Source: Artemisia argyi
Lineage: Eukaryota; Streptophyta; Magnoliopsida; Asterales; Asteraceae
Length of the DNA stretch: 64,000 bases
Reading direction: 5' to 3'
Assembly: GCA_030686995.1 (NCBI GenBank)
Contig: CM060708.1
Location: forward strand, 259,970,044 to 260,034,043
The notes below the pieces were generated by a model, which did no database searches, was not told where the DNA came from, and saw nothing but the letters and a program-made list of their open reading frames with translations. The stretch's first letter is position 1. Every line of letters starts with the position of its first letter. This document shows positions 1 through 11,793 of the stretch, piece after piece. A program made the translations under genes and the position numbers.

Positions 1-3000
1 TCACATGATTAAGGTGTTGCAGTGATCTAATGGCCTCAAATGTTGATGGGAAATGATCAGAGGCTCAAGGGAACCCTAATGGGCATCTATAAAAGGAAGA
101 AGGAAGCAAGGAAGATAGTGTGTAGTTTTTTTTAGTAAAATTATTGTCGAATTAAGTTAAGTTTTCAAAAGCAGTTGTACTTTTTCTAATTCAAGCATTG
201 TAGTAGCTTCATTATTGTAATTCAAGTCTTTTTAAGTTATAAAATCCCAAGTTTCAATTCTGTTTTGTGTTGTTGCCATATATTCAAAATTCTCATTCTC
301 AACAAGCTGAGTTGTGATTCGTATCAATGCACATGGATTGAGATAGGACACTTAGGTTCCCACAAAGCTTATTGAAGCTTTTAGAGACCTTAAAATTCAG
401 TATTAGTAGAAAAAGATCAAAAAGATAAGAAAGTCAAACATAGTCAACTGTTGTGTTTTTAGTTTGATTTCAGGTGTTGAGGATCATTGAAGAGCAATAT
501 TGGAAGTGGAGTTAGCCTATCTAAAGATAGGCATCTGTGGAAAATCCCTTGTTCATGCTAGGGATAATTTGTAAGAGTTGCTCAATTTAAAATTCCTATC
601 AAAACTTAAATATCTTAGTATCTTTGTAGCTTGCTTGAAATTCTGTGTGATTTGTGTTTACTCAGTGTTGTTTAAGTGTTTTATAGCTTAATATTTATAT
701 CTTGTTTGTTAGAATTTGTGTTAACTTAAAATCTTAGATTTAACTGTCAAACTAGTTAAGTGTTAAACTTGTGCATTTGTAGTTGATTATCTGGCTTTAA
801 GTGCTTTAATAAGTTTAAATAGTCATAATTAGTAGTTGGGAATCCAGTTTATAAACCCTAGTACCTCATTGATTTGAAAAACACAAAAACAGTGAAGCAT
901 AAGGGTGTGTTTGGATCAATGGATTCTTAAGCGTTGTGATTTGTCATTGTGGTTATTTCTGGTTTATACAAGTTGCTTAGGGTAATATTGGCTCAGAACA
1001 ACCAAAATATTCAAGTCTTATTTGATAAAAAGTCAAAATTACAAAGATTCACCCACACAGTCAACTGTGTGAGATTTTGAGTTCCAAAAGCCCTTCATAA
1101 CTTAGCTTAGAGTGTTAGTTTAACTTAAATCAACCTTAGTCTAACTTGTTAACTTGTTTTCAGTCACTTAGGATCAAGCAAATTTCACCAAAGTCAATTT
1201 TGCAAGTTTTCTCAAAAAGTCAAAAGTGACTCTAGTCAGAAAACTCAAAAGTTCAAAGATTATTTGTGATTTTTAGGAGTTTAATCAGACCTTGAAACTT
1301 GTTGGGTGTAGTATTCATCAGTAGGACTTTTGATTCCCACCCTTGTTTGAATTTTGTGAAATTTATTGTGGACCCCACAAGCCTTGGAAAACACTTGCAG
1401 GGAAGAAGATCTCCCCTGCACCAGCATACCACCACCACACCACCAACTTTGGTGGTGGCTGCAGCCCACCTCAGTGGACCCTAGTGGTTTATTTTTGGTT
1501 TTGACTACCCCCCTCCTACCAGGGTACAAGAATTGACCCTTGGTTTGACCTAGGAAGAAGTGGACCCCACCTGGAATCCACCCCAAAGTCTGTCCCATTT
1601 CTGTGTTTGAGTTCAGTTTGCAAAGAGCTTATTTATTGCTTATCAGCTTATTTGTGATCATTACTTGTTGTTTCTGGCTTATTCTAGTTACTTTAGCTTA
1701 TTTGTACCCATTTCCATCATTGTGGGCCCCACCTATAGTCATTTGTGCTTAATTGCTTGCTCAGTCAAGAAAAGTCAACTGCTTAAGTAAAAGGGGGGGC
1801 ATACTGCTTATTTTTAAGCTTCACAAAAAGTTGTTTTACAAAAGTAGCTTATTTTCATCTAACATTTAGCTGTCAGAAAGAAAAAAATCCAAAAAACCAA
1901 AAATAAAAATAGTGATAGCTTCTATTTAATAGAAACTATATTTTTCATTTTTCATTTTAGCTTATTTATAAGCACTTTTCCATTTTTATAACTTTCTAAA
2001 TTTTCTAGTACCTTTAAGTATTTAAAATAATTTTCTTAGATTTTTCCTGATTTGTTTACTATTTATTAGATTTAAAACTAGTTTAATTAATTAAATAGGT
2101 AATATTAATTATTAATTAGTTTTATTAAATTTTTAGTAACAACTGTAGGTTTTTATAATTTTTCTAAGTTTGATAAATTAGTTAAGACTTTTAGAAAATA
2201 TATTTTTAATTTCTACTGTTCATTTTCCATTTTTCTTATTTTAATTATTTAAAATAGATTTAAAGTAATTAAAAGGTAATTAATTAGTAGAATAGCCTTA
2301 AACATAATTTTTAGAAGTTTTTATAATTTTTTAGGATTCCTGTGATGGTTAAATAGTTTTATAAATTTTTACATAATTTTCTAAGTTAATTTAGTATTAT
2401 TTGTAATTTAAGGTAGTTTAAATAGTTTAATTAAGTTAAATAGTTTTTAATTAATAAAAAATCCATAAAAAGACAAAAATATTTATTTTTATTTTTTGTA
2501 CTTTCTTCAAGTTCTATTTTAAGTTTAGAAATTGTTTTTGCAAATTTTTAGTTTAATTTGTAATCCTTGTAATTTTTAGTTGATTAAAATTAGACTTAAA
2601 TTAGATTTTAAATAGTTTAATTAATTAAATAATATTTAAATAGTAAAATAATCAGTTTTATAAATTCATTTTCATTTTCAAATTTCTTTTTAATTTTAAG
2701 TTTTCAAAAGTTTCAAAAGCACCCCCGTAGTTTGTAATTGTTCAAAATCCCACTTTTCTGTCTGATTGCGTGAATTTTAATTGTGAATTTGTGCATATAC
2801 CTGTATATCTGATTTTTGTGAATATTATATCTGTGTACAAATACCAAAATAACAGTAGCAAAATCAATTCCATATCATCTGGGCTACTGTCCTCAGTGCC
2901 ACTCATTCCTAAACGATTTCAAATAACACCATTTCAATCTCGCTGGGACTTTAACGACCCGGGGACACACTATACTATCCACGGAGTATTGGTCTAGAGA

Positions 3001-3058
3001 GTTTGACTTTGTTGACCATTTACTTGGTCAATTTAAGTTAACTGTTCGGGACCAATCA
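1..3058 (+). mobile_element. Athila-like Gypsy LTR, left-truncated by window
   Basis: This is the reverse-orientation relative of the 4-kb LTRs at 25597-29606 and 37098-41108. Shared landmarks are the TATA region (CTATAAAAG at 87-95), the stretch around CTATCTAAAGATAGGC (519-534), and the end around TTTAACGACCCGGG (2951-2964) that finishes in CCAATCA at 3058. No primer-binding site follows position 3058, so this is a 3' LTR or a solo LTR and not a 5' LTR. It is clearly more diverged than the other two copies are from each other. The 5' part lies outside the window. The short open frames inside it are not conserved coding sequence. Confidence 0.85.
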
Positions 3059-3519
3059 GTTCCTCTCACGTTGAACCTGCTTTAATTCCATCAGAAAGTT
3101 AACCTTTTTTGAACTATTGAGGTAGAATGTAAGAATTACATGCTTCTTGAGGTATTTATTGTGATAGAAGTCCACTAATGTATTGATATTCATTTACACA
3201 TACTTTTTTCCTTTTTCTCATCGTTTCACAAGATTAAAGTGTTAATACTACAAAATATTATACTCCTACTAATCTTTTATGATTTATCCGAGAAGATTCA
3301 GCATAAATATACACATCAGAAAGGTCAGGTTATAACATTACCTCTTCTTTTGCATGATCACACCACATCTCCAACTCTGCTAATCCATCTTTCACATATT
3401 CCCCATTGTGAAAGCTACAACACTCCTACCGCAATAGAAGACTGCACATTAAAGATAATTGTTTCAGAATATTAGAATAGTAAGCCAAGAAAAATAAAAC
3501 GGGTAAAACATAAGTTGAG

Positions 3520-4871
3520 TGATGAGGCGAAAAATGATCCATTTTTAGGGGGTCATTTAAGCCCGAATCCGACTTTATTTGATCAAATATTGCCCTAAAT
3601 CGTTCCTTTTGTGATTTTAGGTACTTGGAGAGTGAATTCTGGAAAAGAAGCCATTTTGGACGTTTTTGGAGCATAAAAGTGAAGAAAACGGCAAAGTCTC
3701 AATTTTCCATGCTGGGAACAGTGCATGAAGGCGTCAAGAGTTGTTCTTGACGGCGTCAAAGTCCCAAGAATAAAATTCCGTAGTTGATGACGGCGTCACA
3801 TAGGGCGTCATAAGTAGATCAAGGCCGTCCGAGAAAGTATTTGGCGGCGAGATGACGGCGTCACACCCTTGCTCTTGACGCCGTCACCCCTATTTTCTTA
3901 TATATAGTTTTCTAGTTTTTCACATTAAGAAAAGGAAGAGAAGTTTTGGAGAAACCCTAAAGACGAATTTGGTACAACTTTTACAGGTTTTTCAAGGGTT
4001 CCAAACCCTTGATACCTTGCATTGTAATTGAGATAAGTGTTCTTCTAATTCAATCAATATGTCTATGTGTTGGTTGTCTATATCTTGTTCTTGTCTCAAT
4101 TCCATTATGCTAGGCTAGATCTCTTTTGTGTTTGCTTAGATCTAATGAAACCTAGATATTGATTATGTGTTGATTACTTGTCTATTCTTGTTTTGGATGA
4201 ATGATTTTATATGTTAGGCTTAAGAAAACTGGCAGATCTCCAAATGGTAACATGCTTGAACGTCTTAAGAAACATGAACCGAGGCGTACTAGGTCTTTAT
4301 TGGTTGTATTTAATGCATGAGCCACTGTTTACAATCCCTATAGTTGTGCTGGGTCATGGTGTAGGAGGAGATAAGAGCTCATAGAATTGGAGAGTTATGT
4401 ATGCCACCCCATGAATGGTATTAAGGAATACAATCCGTCATCCATACAATTATAACAAGTAATTAACGTGTAAAAGATATCTAGGGAGTAGTGAAATCTA
4501 AGTAAACACATTTTCTCCAATTACTGCTCACAACTTTAGTATAATTAGTTTAATTTCATTTTTAGTATTTTATTTTGATTGCATCTTAGTTTTGGGTTAG
4601 TTGAATAGCAACTAATTCCGCCCACTCTTCCAAAACCCGAGATTTTACTTGCTTTCTAAAAAATATAAAAATACAAAAATAATCATCCATCACCTTTAGA
4701 ACTAGTAATTAGGCTTTCTAATCCTAGCGACACTATTCCTAAGCTGAACGATCAATCCCCCGGTACTTGTCACTATACTATACTACAACGATCAGGTACA
4801 CTGCCTGGTGGGGGTTGTAAGCTTCTCGAGATCCCTCGAGAGGTACAGCCTGTTGCGATTCCCACGCATCA
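3520..4871 (+). mobile_element. solo LTR, probably Ty3/Gypsy
   Basis: The 1352-bp unit begins TGATGAGGCG and ends CCACGCATCA. It is flanked by a perfect 5-bp target duplication TTGAG at 3515-3519 and 4872-4876. No internal retroelement sequence is present, so it is a solo LTR left by LTR-LTR recombination. A TATA-like box TTATATATAG is at 3898-3907. The element lies inside the intron of the myosin fragment. Orientation is inferred from the TATA box. The superfamily is uncertain. Confidence 0.85.
3749..3907 (+). promoter_or_regulatory. repeated GACGGCGTCA motifs upstream of LTR TATA box
   Basis: GACGGCGTCA occurs at 3749-3758, 3789-3798 and 3854-3863, with a near-identical inverse GACGCCGTCA at 3877-3886 and partial copies (GGCGTCA, GGGCGTCA) nearby. 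All lie within 160 bp upstream of TTATATATAG (3898-3907). TGACG is the core recognised by plant TGA-type bZIP factors, so this may be the U3 enhancer of the retroelement. The function is inferred. Confidence 0.5.
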
Positions 4872-5483
4872 TTGAGTAACCTTACCTGCACGTTGATGTA
4901 TGAGAAAACTTGACTAAATATCTCCTAAACAATTACATCGTTCTAAGTCAATCTCGAAACCTACATAGCAACCTGCATCAAGTAGTTGTAGTCATTATAG
5001 ACAAAACATGCTTAATAATTACATAAATAAACACACAGATTTTGCAAGAATGAGCAAGTCGGTACACAACATACCAAATATAATAGAAAAAATGGTATTT
5101 GGCGGAACCATCTCAAGTCCGTGTACATTTTTGGTACCGAGCCCCCCACCCAACAAGGAAGGCATATCCCAGTAAATTACCTAGGCAACACTGGCTGAGC
5201 AAGTTGGAGTCCAGATTCGAACATACCAAATATAATAGTATATGGTCAAAGAATGATTCTATACGATGGAAAAAATTAATTAGATAATCAGTTTTCAGAC
5301 GTAATCCCGAACACCCCCTCTTAAGATATGATATCGAAATCAGGATAACCGAACTATGAAGTGCATATGAAATTGTGTGTTCAAATGGTGAACATAACTT
5401 CTAACTATCAGATACATTATTAACATTTTTATGCAATAGAGGTAGCATATAATCAAAATCTGTAAACAATATTAGAAACTCAC

Positions 5484-6351
5484 AACTGCACCAGATTCAT
5501 CTTCATTGTCTAAGCTTTCATTGTTAACAGAATCACAGTCAACAGTAGGTTCAATAATTTCCGACAAAAGTCGATCCACACTATTAAGATCATGCAATGA
5601 TTCCCCATCTATGTATGCATCAGTTGCTCTCAAATTGTACTGTTGAGCCGGAACTCTACTCCTCATCTATTCATACAAATTACTTCACCAATCAAAAATC
5701 AAAATCCCACAAGCCTTTTATTTGACCTCAAACCGTACCGTCGAATCATAATCTACTCATTTCACCAACAAAAACCCCCGAAACCATAAATCAAAACACG
5801 CCTCTATATTCTATTTCCCATCCACCTTTAAATTGCATCAGCTGACATCAAAGAGAATCCTGAAAACCACCCAAGAAATTAACACACACTCTTATAATCT
5901 AAGGAAGTGTTTGGATTAGCTTATTTAAAGGCCATATCGGCTTACTCAGATTTTGAAAAAGATGAGGTTATCATCTTCAACTCGTGGCTTATTTAAGTCT
6001 ATGAGCTGAAAGTGATAATCTCAAAAAAGTATTTCCAAATCTCAATAAGCTGATAAGCCCGTTAAAGAAGCTAATCCAAACACACCCTAAATCACCATTC
6101 ATATATTCATACAAACATTTTCAATCAATATCAAAAACCTATAAACAATAAATACCCTTGTTCTGTTTTGAAAAAAGATCAAATATTTGATTGAAAAGAT
6201 TAGATAAAAAGTATAAAGATTGGTTTGATGAGAGTGTGGTGTTTACAGCGGTAGTGGTGGTTCAGAATGGTTAGTAATACCTGCAGGATATTTCCACACT
6301 ATTATACGCCGGAGATGCACCAGAAAAGATGTCCTCCAAAGCTCTAACCAT
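5484..6351 (-). CDS. partial gene, two 5' exons, unknown protein
   Basis: I do not recognise this gene. Exon 1 runs 6351-6281: ATG, then 23 codons starting MVRALEDIFSGASPAYN, ending TGCAG before donor GTATTA. Exon 2 runs 5661-5484, entering at an AG in phase (RSRVPAQQYNLRATDAY), with an acidic stretch (ESLDNEDESGAV), and ends before donor GTGAGT. Together the exons give 83 codons with no stop, which favours real exons. No further exon of this protein was found. The next minus-strand coding sequence is the degenerate myosin fragment 510 bp downstream, so this is either a truncated gene or a captured fragment. A PIF-type MITE lies in intron 1. The splice sites are my inference. Confidence 0.4.
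5903..6087. mobile_element. PIF/Harbinger (Tourist-like) MITE
   Basis: This 185-bp non-coding element has terminal inverted repeats GGAAGTGTTTGGATTAGCTT on the left and, reversed, GGGTGTGTTTGGATTAGCTT on the right. It is flanked by the trinucleotide TAA at 5900-5902 and 6088-6090. A 3-bp TWA target duplication with G-rich termini is typical of PIF/Harbinger. It lies in intron 1 of the partial gene around it. Confidence 0.75.
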
Positions 6352-7546
6352 AGTACCCCTTTCGCATGCATCATTTTTGCCCAACTTTCAGAGTGTAGAA
6401 TTTTTCACGTTTCCTGTTTGACCATAAGCCATTATTTTTCCATTATACCCGTTCAACACACCCAATAGAAGTTAGATCAACAACTTCCATTATTAAATAT
6501 AATATTTCCCTTGTATCGATAATAATCAAACATAATTAATTATGCAAAAATTAAGCAATTCATATACCTCAACTACATGTTTTGCTACAACTTCATAATA
6601 CGAAGCTTGATGTTTCTTTCTTCATTCATTTTTCCTGGGCAAAAATTTAGGGTTGATATTCCTTTTTTCAACTTCATAATCGAATACTGGGTAAGGATTT
6701 TTGGGGGTTTTGAGTAAAAAATTTAGGGTTAATGATTGATTAATTGTAGTGATTTCAATTTAGGGAAAAAATTGGGGATAAAAATTGTGTGAAAAATTAG
6801 GATATGATATATTGATTGAGGTAGAATCAATAGGTTTCAATTATTTGGAGAAATTTTTGGGAGAAATTTTAACGTATGAAAACTTAATTAGGGTCCGGTT
6901 TCTTTGGGATTTTGACTAAAGTAAAATTTTGAGTGGGATACATAGAATCATCCTACGGTGGAGGGATTTTTGGGAGAGACGTGGACACGTGTTTTATTGT
7001 GATTTAATTAAGGAAGATCAGATTTGAACAAACCCTCCTTTATATGGAGTGGTGATTATGTAATCCAAAACCTTAGCGAGACCCAAGGATTTGGCCTTGT
7101 CTTATGTGTGTATGAATTGGTCAAGACTCAAGAGGTTACATATTCATATTTCGTTGAAGACATCTTTAATATAGGTGGTATAAATGAGTGAAATTGCCGT
7201 TTAAAAAAGATAACTTTCTTTGCAACTAGAAAACATATTTTAGATGTTTTTCTATGAGTCTTCAACGTTTTTCACATTCTAAAGATTTTTTTCGCTTTTG
7301 TCCACATTTTTTTTATACGTAGTATTTCATTATCTTACTTTTTGTACGTTTCTAATCATACACCATATATAATTTGTTGTTTTCTAAAACCAAAAATGGT
7401 GGGTACTACTAATAATATGTAAAGGACAAATGTATGCTTTTTGTGTGGTTCAAAACTATAAGAACATACATTGAATGCTCATATCCGGAAAATGAAGTTG
7501 ACGAAGAAGAGTTGTTCTAAAAATGAGGAAGAAGATATAGGGCATT
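6352..7546. other. intergenic, no gene recognised
   Basis: AT-rich DNA. A plus-strand segment around 6600-6690 ends in CTGG|GTAAGG and looks like a 5' UTR with a splice donor, but I found no coding exon following it. Confidence 0.5.
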
Positions 7547-7858
7547 TAAGAAGGGTGGCAGTGGGGGCGGCATGCCTTACCGGCAAGCCCATGCCGGCGG
7601 CAAACACCGCCGCCACCCCACCGGCATGGCCAGCGGCAACAGTTGAGCGGCAATTTTTGCCTCCGAAGCATGGGAATTCCTATGCAAAATGTTACCGTTG
7701 ATGCTTTAAATGAAATAGACGTTGGGTTGAAATGGAGCGTGTATTGGGCCAAAAAAAAAAAAAAAAAAAAAAAAATTCCCCTATATATATTCAACAAACA
7801 CATACATTTTTATCACAAATAATCCAATTCACATATACAAAATTCACATATTCTTACA

Positions 7859-9309
7859 ATGTCTTCTTCTTCGTCCGAATCATTAGTGAGTCCCCCCGGC
7901 GAATTGTCCGAACTAGTGCCATCCGGTAGCACCCTAGAAACCTTATTAGCCGCGTACGATGCAATTGACGACACGGCAAGCTCTACCGAAAGTCGGGAGT
8001 ATGTAACTCATTTTCGTGAACAAGCTTTACGAACCCTTATGAATGATTATTTCGTTGAACGTCCAAAGTTTAACGACGAACGTTTTCGTGAACGGTTTCG
8101 TATGAATAAAAGCTTGTTTTTAAGAGTTGTTGCTGATGTTGAAGCGAATTTCGAATGGTTTCAAGAGGGCTTAGATGCGATGGGAAAAAAAAGTTTCACG
8201 GCATTACAAAAATGCACATCGGCCATTAGGCAACTCGCAACGGGTGAACCTCCAGATAGATTTGATGACTATTTAAACATGGCGCGCCGAACGTCAGGTG
8301 AAATATTTTTTAAACTTATTGTTATTAATTTTTTTATAAAGTTAGTGTTATATATATATTTTTTATGTTATTGTTATTTATTTTTTTATAAAGTTAGCGT
8401 TATATATATTTTTTTATGTTATTGTTATTTATTTTTTTATAAAGTTAGCGTTATATATATATTTTTTAAGTTATTGTTATTAATTTTTTTATAGGAGAAT
8501 GCCTTGATCATTTTTGCCAAGCGATTATTCAATTATATGGTCGAGAGTTCTTACGTAGGCCTACATCCCATGACATTGCACGCTTATACGAGTTCCATGA
8601 AGATCAACATCACATTCCTGGAATGCTTGGTAGCATTAATTGTACCCATTTTCATTGGCGTAATTGTCCTAGACATTTGAAAGGTCAATATAAGCGAGGT
8701 GATCATCAATACCCAACTATTATGCTTGAAGCCGTCGCTTCTTACGATTTGTGGATTTGGCATTCGTTTTTTGGTCCTCCCGGTGCAAACAACGATATCA
8801 ATGTTTTGAATCAGTCACCATTGTATCTTACAGAGCGAAACGGAACGGCGGCAAACAGTTCATTTCATGTAAATGGACGGTTTTACAAACGTGGTTATTA
8901 TCTTACCGATGGAATCTATCCTACATGGTCAACGTTTGTTAAAGCATACAAGCATCCGGTTGAATTGAATGAAAAGAGATTTAAAAGGCTATAAGAGTCT
9001 GCAAGAAAAGATATCGAGCGAGCTTTTGGTCGTCTTAAAAATAAGTGGATGATTCTTGCTCGTCCTCTCCGGGCAATGTCGGTTGAAAAGATTCGACAAA
9101 TCGTTTATACGTGTATCATATTTCACAATATGATTTTAAAAGACGATGGGATGGCAATATCACCGGTTCATATAATGGATCCGCCAGTCGCGCCAGTTTA
9201 TGACGATACGGTATTACCGGAGTTAATCGACGAACAAATGCATTACCGACTCCTATATGATCTTACGGACCACGTAGATGCTCAAAACTTAACATATCTC
9301 GATGATTAG
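7859..9309 (+). pseudogene. PIF/Harbinger transposase (one nonsense codon)
   Basis: DDE-type transposase of the plant PIF/Harbinger (ALP1-like) family, which would cut and paste the surrounding element. Exon 1 is 7859-8297, from ATG through RRTSG. The intron is 8298-8494 (GT...TATAG). Exon 2 is 8495-9309, opening [15 protein letters not shown]. The N-terminal part has helix-rich motifs (ERFRERFRMNKSLFLRV). The nuclease part has [10 protein letters not shown], a conserved [12 protein letters not shown] with catalytic-type Asp, a YYLTDGIYP strand, and ARKDIERAFGRLK with the final Glu. A TAA at 8992-8994 interrupts the frame just before ESARKDIERAFG, where relatives usually have Gln, so one C-to-T change explains the loss. 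Otherwise the frame is open to 9309. Confidence 0.85.
8317..8494 (+). repeat. 51-bp tandem repeat forming the transposase intron
   Basis: The sequence TTATTGTTATT recurs at 8317, 8368, 8419 and 8471, giving a 51-52-bp period. Each unit carries a T-rich tract ending TTTTTTTATAAAG, or TATAGG in the last copy, which provides the splice acceptor. Confidence 0.8.
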
Positions 9310-9592
9310 TTATTTCATTTTTTTTTAATAATGTAATTTTCTTTTAGTTATGGGTTTTTTTTAAGTATTATGTAATTTTATTTTAGTTATTAATGAAATA
9401 TTTATGTTTTAATTAAATTGTTTAATTTAATTAATTAAAAAAAAAGTTGGGAGGTATGAAAAAGGCATGATTGCCACTAAAATGGGGTTGAGAGGTATGG
9501 AAAAAGTATGAATGAGGTGAAATGAGGTGGAATGATATTATTGGTGGATTTCAGAGGTATGGATGTTTTCGGAAGCATGACTGCCAGTGTCC

Positions 9593-10204
9593 TAAGAGAT
9601 CACGGTACACACACCATCTTGTCGCCATTCATTCCATCGTTGGTTAAATGGCTAGTCTCCATTTTTTTTTTTTTTTTTTTTTGAGTGAGTGATATTTTTT
9701 GTGTTGTGTTATGAGATTCACTTGTGCTTATAATAGTCATAGCTGGGGATGGTGTTTTAATTATTGTGATGTTATTGGGTGGATGTTGACAACTTGACAT
9801 GACACATCAATCATTTATGGGTGCACCACTGCACCTTGCACTCGAAGTCCTTTCAAATGTGAGAGGAAATATTTAAATAGGAATAATGACAACCGGCGTG
9901 AAACATTGTTAAGTAGAACGATAATAAAAAATGGTGAGAAAGCATAATGAGTTGTTTTTGTAAGTATTTGAATTTTTATTTTTTTTATTTATTTTTTTTT
10001 AGCTTAGAGTGTCTTAGGGGCTATTTGATAATACATCATATTGAATGATTTAAAGTCTTTGAATGAAACTGAGTTTTAATGATACATTGACAATTGTTGT
10101 GAATAATTACTCTAAACCACATATAATTTGAATTATTAATTACTATTTTGATAACAATCATTTATAAAATTTTATGAATTAGACTATTTATTGGTACGTT
10201 CTTG
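9593..10204. other. intergenic, no gene recognised
   Basis: AT-rich, with a T tract at about 9661-9682. I see no conserved coding sequence. Confidence 0.5.
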
Positions 10205-10417
10205 CAGGGGCGGAGCCAGAAATTTTTGTTCGAAGAGGCACACTTTGATAATTTTTAGAAACTACACTATAAATTGGTTCTTAAGAGGGCAAATTACAAA
10301 AAAAAAACCGGATATTTTTGAAATTTTACACTACAATTTTTTTCGCATGGGGCACATGCCCCTTGTGCCCCTCCCCTATCTCCGCCGGCATGTGCCCCTC
10401 CCCTATCTCCGCCCCTG
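10205..10417. mobile_element. hAT-type MITE (CAGGGGCGGAG termini)
   Basis: A 213-bp element beginning CAGGGGCGGAGCC and ending CTCCGCCCCTG. It is flanked by a perfect 8-bp duplication CGTTCTTG at 10197-10204 and 10418-10425. Near the right end the block TGTGCCCCTCCCCTATCTCC is present twice. It shares terminus type with the MITE at 13928. Confidence 0.88.
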
Positions 10418-10425
10418 CGTTCTTG

Positions 10426-10995
10426 TAGCTTATATTTTGAGTTGATGTTATAATTAGTTTTCAAATTTCATGTGCTGATGAATCATTTCGTTTAACGATA
10501 CAATAATCTAGAAATTGCATCCACAACGTTGTTAAAATAACATACACGTTAAAAAATAAAATGCTTTGCATAAATGGAATGAAAGTAAGGAGATGACACA
10601 CAATATAGGATAAAATACATGTATAGAAGTTTTACAGTTAGTAATGTAGATGTATAACTTATTGCAACAACAATAAAGTATAAAATTATTAAAATAAATG
10701 GGACTCTCCAAGATGGCATAAATGGAACATTTTTGCCACTGTATCGTATTATTATTTTTGCATATATTTGATGATTAGAGATTCAACACCTAATGGGATG
10801 GTTCATAGAAGACAAAAAGATTATCAAACAAGGTTCCTCACTGACCGAATAAGTGTGAGGCCCATTAAGAGGCTATCAAACAGCTCTTTAATTAGGTTTT
10901 TGAATGGGAGAGAAAAGCATTTGTGAGTCTCCCAATTAAGAGAGAATAAGATTTATCTCCACTGTTAGAAAAGTAAACACCCCTTAAATGCTTAT
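10426..10995. other. intergenic, no gene recognised
   Basis: AT-rich with no convincing coding frame. Degenerate TTTGATA/TATCAAA motifs here and around 10020 may be the ends of an old element. Confidence 0.4.
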
Positions 10996-11003
10996 ATCTT
11001 TTA

Positions 11004-11566
11004 TTAGGGCTGTAAACGAACTGAACGTTCAGTGAATATTTTGATGAATAGTTCGGTAAAAAGTTCGTTTATGTTATTTCGTTTATTAAATGAACGAATA
11101 TGAACAATATTTTATGTTCGTTTAGTTAAATGAACGAACATGAACAAAAATCTCGTTCGTTTATTTATATTCGTGAACGTCCGATTATGCGTTCGTTAAA
11201 GTTCTTTTATGTTTATTTATCTATTTATGTTCATATATTATATTCTTTTAATTTTATAATTTTAAAAATTAGTTTGTTTAAACAAAACAACACTTATAAA
11301 ACATTATATTTTGAAGAATTTAATAAAATTTATGTTTGTTTGTCTATTTTCATTTATGTTCGATCGTTTATGTTCGTTTAGCGTTCGTTTAGTGTCTTAA
11401 TGAACGAACATAAACAAATATGAACAACTCATTTTCTTAATAAACGAACATGAACAAGTAAATTTGTCCGTTTAAGCTTCCGTGTCCGTTTATTTGTCCG
11501 GTTAAAATTAAATGAACGAACATGAACAAGGCTCCGTTCGTGTTCGTCCGGTAAGTTTACAGCCTT
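11004..11566. mobile_element. hAT-type MITE with GTTCGTTTA repeats
   Basis: Termini are TTAGGGCTGTAAAC on the left and GTTTACAGCCTT on the right. They are flanked by the 8-bp duplication ATCTTTTA at 10996-11003 and 11567-11574 (a one-base shift of the ends gives the more usual TAGGGCTG terminus with a 7/8 duplication). The interior is dominated by GTTCGTTTA, and by its reverse complement in the right part, so the element can fold back. The open frames in it are artefacts. Confidence 0.8.
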
Positions 11567-11793
11567 ATCTTTTACCCAATATCTTTCTAAATAGCTAGGT
11601 GCAATGCAGGTTATTGGTAAGTTATCTATTATGTCACATCGGTTTTTGCCCAATAACATTCTTATAGCAAACAACCTAAAACATCACATTCTCTCATACA
11701 ACCCAAGTTATAGGTGTGCCAGACGCATAATTTTATTAAAAAAAAAAAAGAAAAAAAAAAAAAAAAAAAAAAAGGCACCACTACACAATAACT

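Larger units (their letters stand above)
3342..4972 (-). pseudogene. myosin XI tail fragment (two exons)
   Basis: Two minus-strand exons match the C-terminal cargo-binding (DIL/globular tail) region of plant class XI myosins, actin motors that move organelles. The exon at 4886-4972 ends in EIFSQVFSYINVQ, followed by a consensus donor GTAAGG. The exon at 3342-3441 follows an acceptor TGCAG, reads LLLR-stop-ECCSFHNGEYVKDG and AELEMWCDHAKEE, and ends at donor GTAATG. The first exon has three in-frame TAG codons and the second has one (CGG TAG GAG, where the family has Arg-Arg-Glu), so it is not functional. No motor domain, coiled coil or neighbouring tail exon was found. The intron would be under 100 nt without the solo LTR sitting in it. 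The family identification is from remembered motif patterns; the exons and stops are read directly. Confidence 0.7.
7550..9592 (+). mobile_element. PIF/Harbinger DNA transposon
   Basis: A 2043-bp element flanked by TAA (7547-7549 and 9593-9595). The imperfect termini share TGGCAGT: the left begins GAAGGGTGGCAGTGGGGG and the right, reversed, begins GGACACTGGCAGTCATGC. It carries one transposase gene. Related autonomous elements usually have a second Myb/SANT-like gene. None is present, so movement would need a helper. The left subterminal region is GC-rich (7570-7650), with GCCGGCGG-type repeats, in contrast to the AT-rich body. Confidence 0.8.

Noticed and set aside
1253..1598. Overlapping frames in the left LTR fragment
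   Set aside because: They lie in LTR sequence, and the homologous region of the other LTRs does not keep them as a conserved protein.
7471..7803. Small frames over the GC-rich patch at 7560-7650
   Set aside because: They cover the subterminal repeat region of the PIF/Harbinger element and an A tract. No conserved protein.
7550..9592. Second (Myb-like) gene of the PIF/Harbinger element
   Set aside because: No additional frame with a Myb/SANT pattern is present between the termini.
10013..10893. Larger element with TTTGATAAT / TATCAAAC ends around the 10205 MITE
   Set aside because: The ends match only loosely and no target duplication was found.
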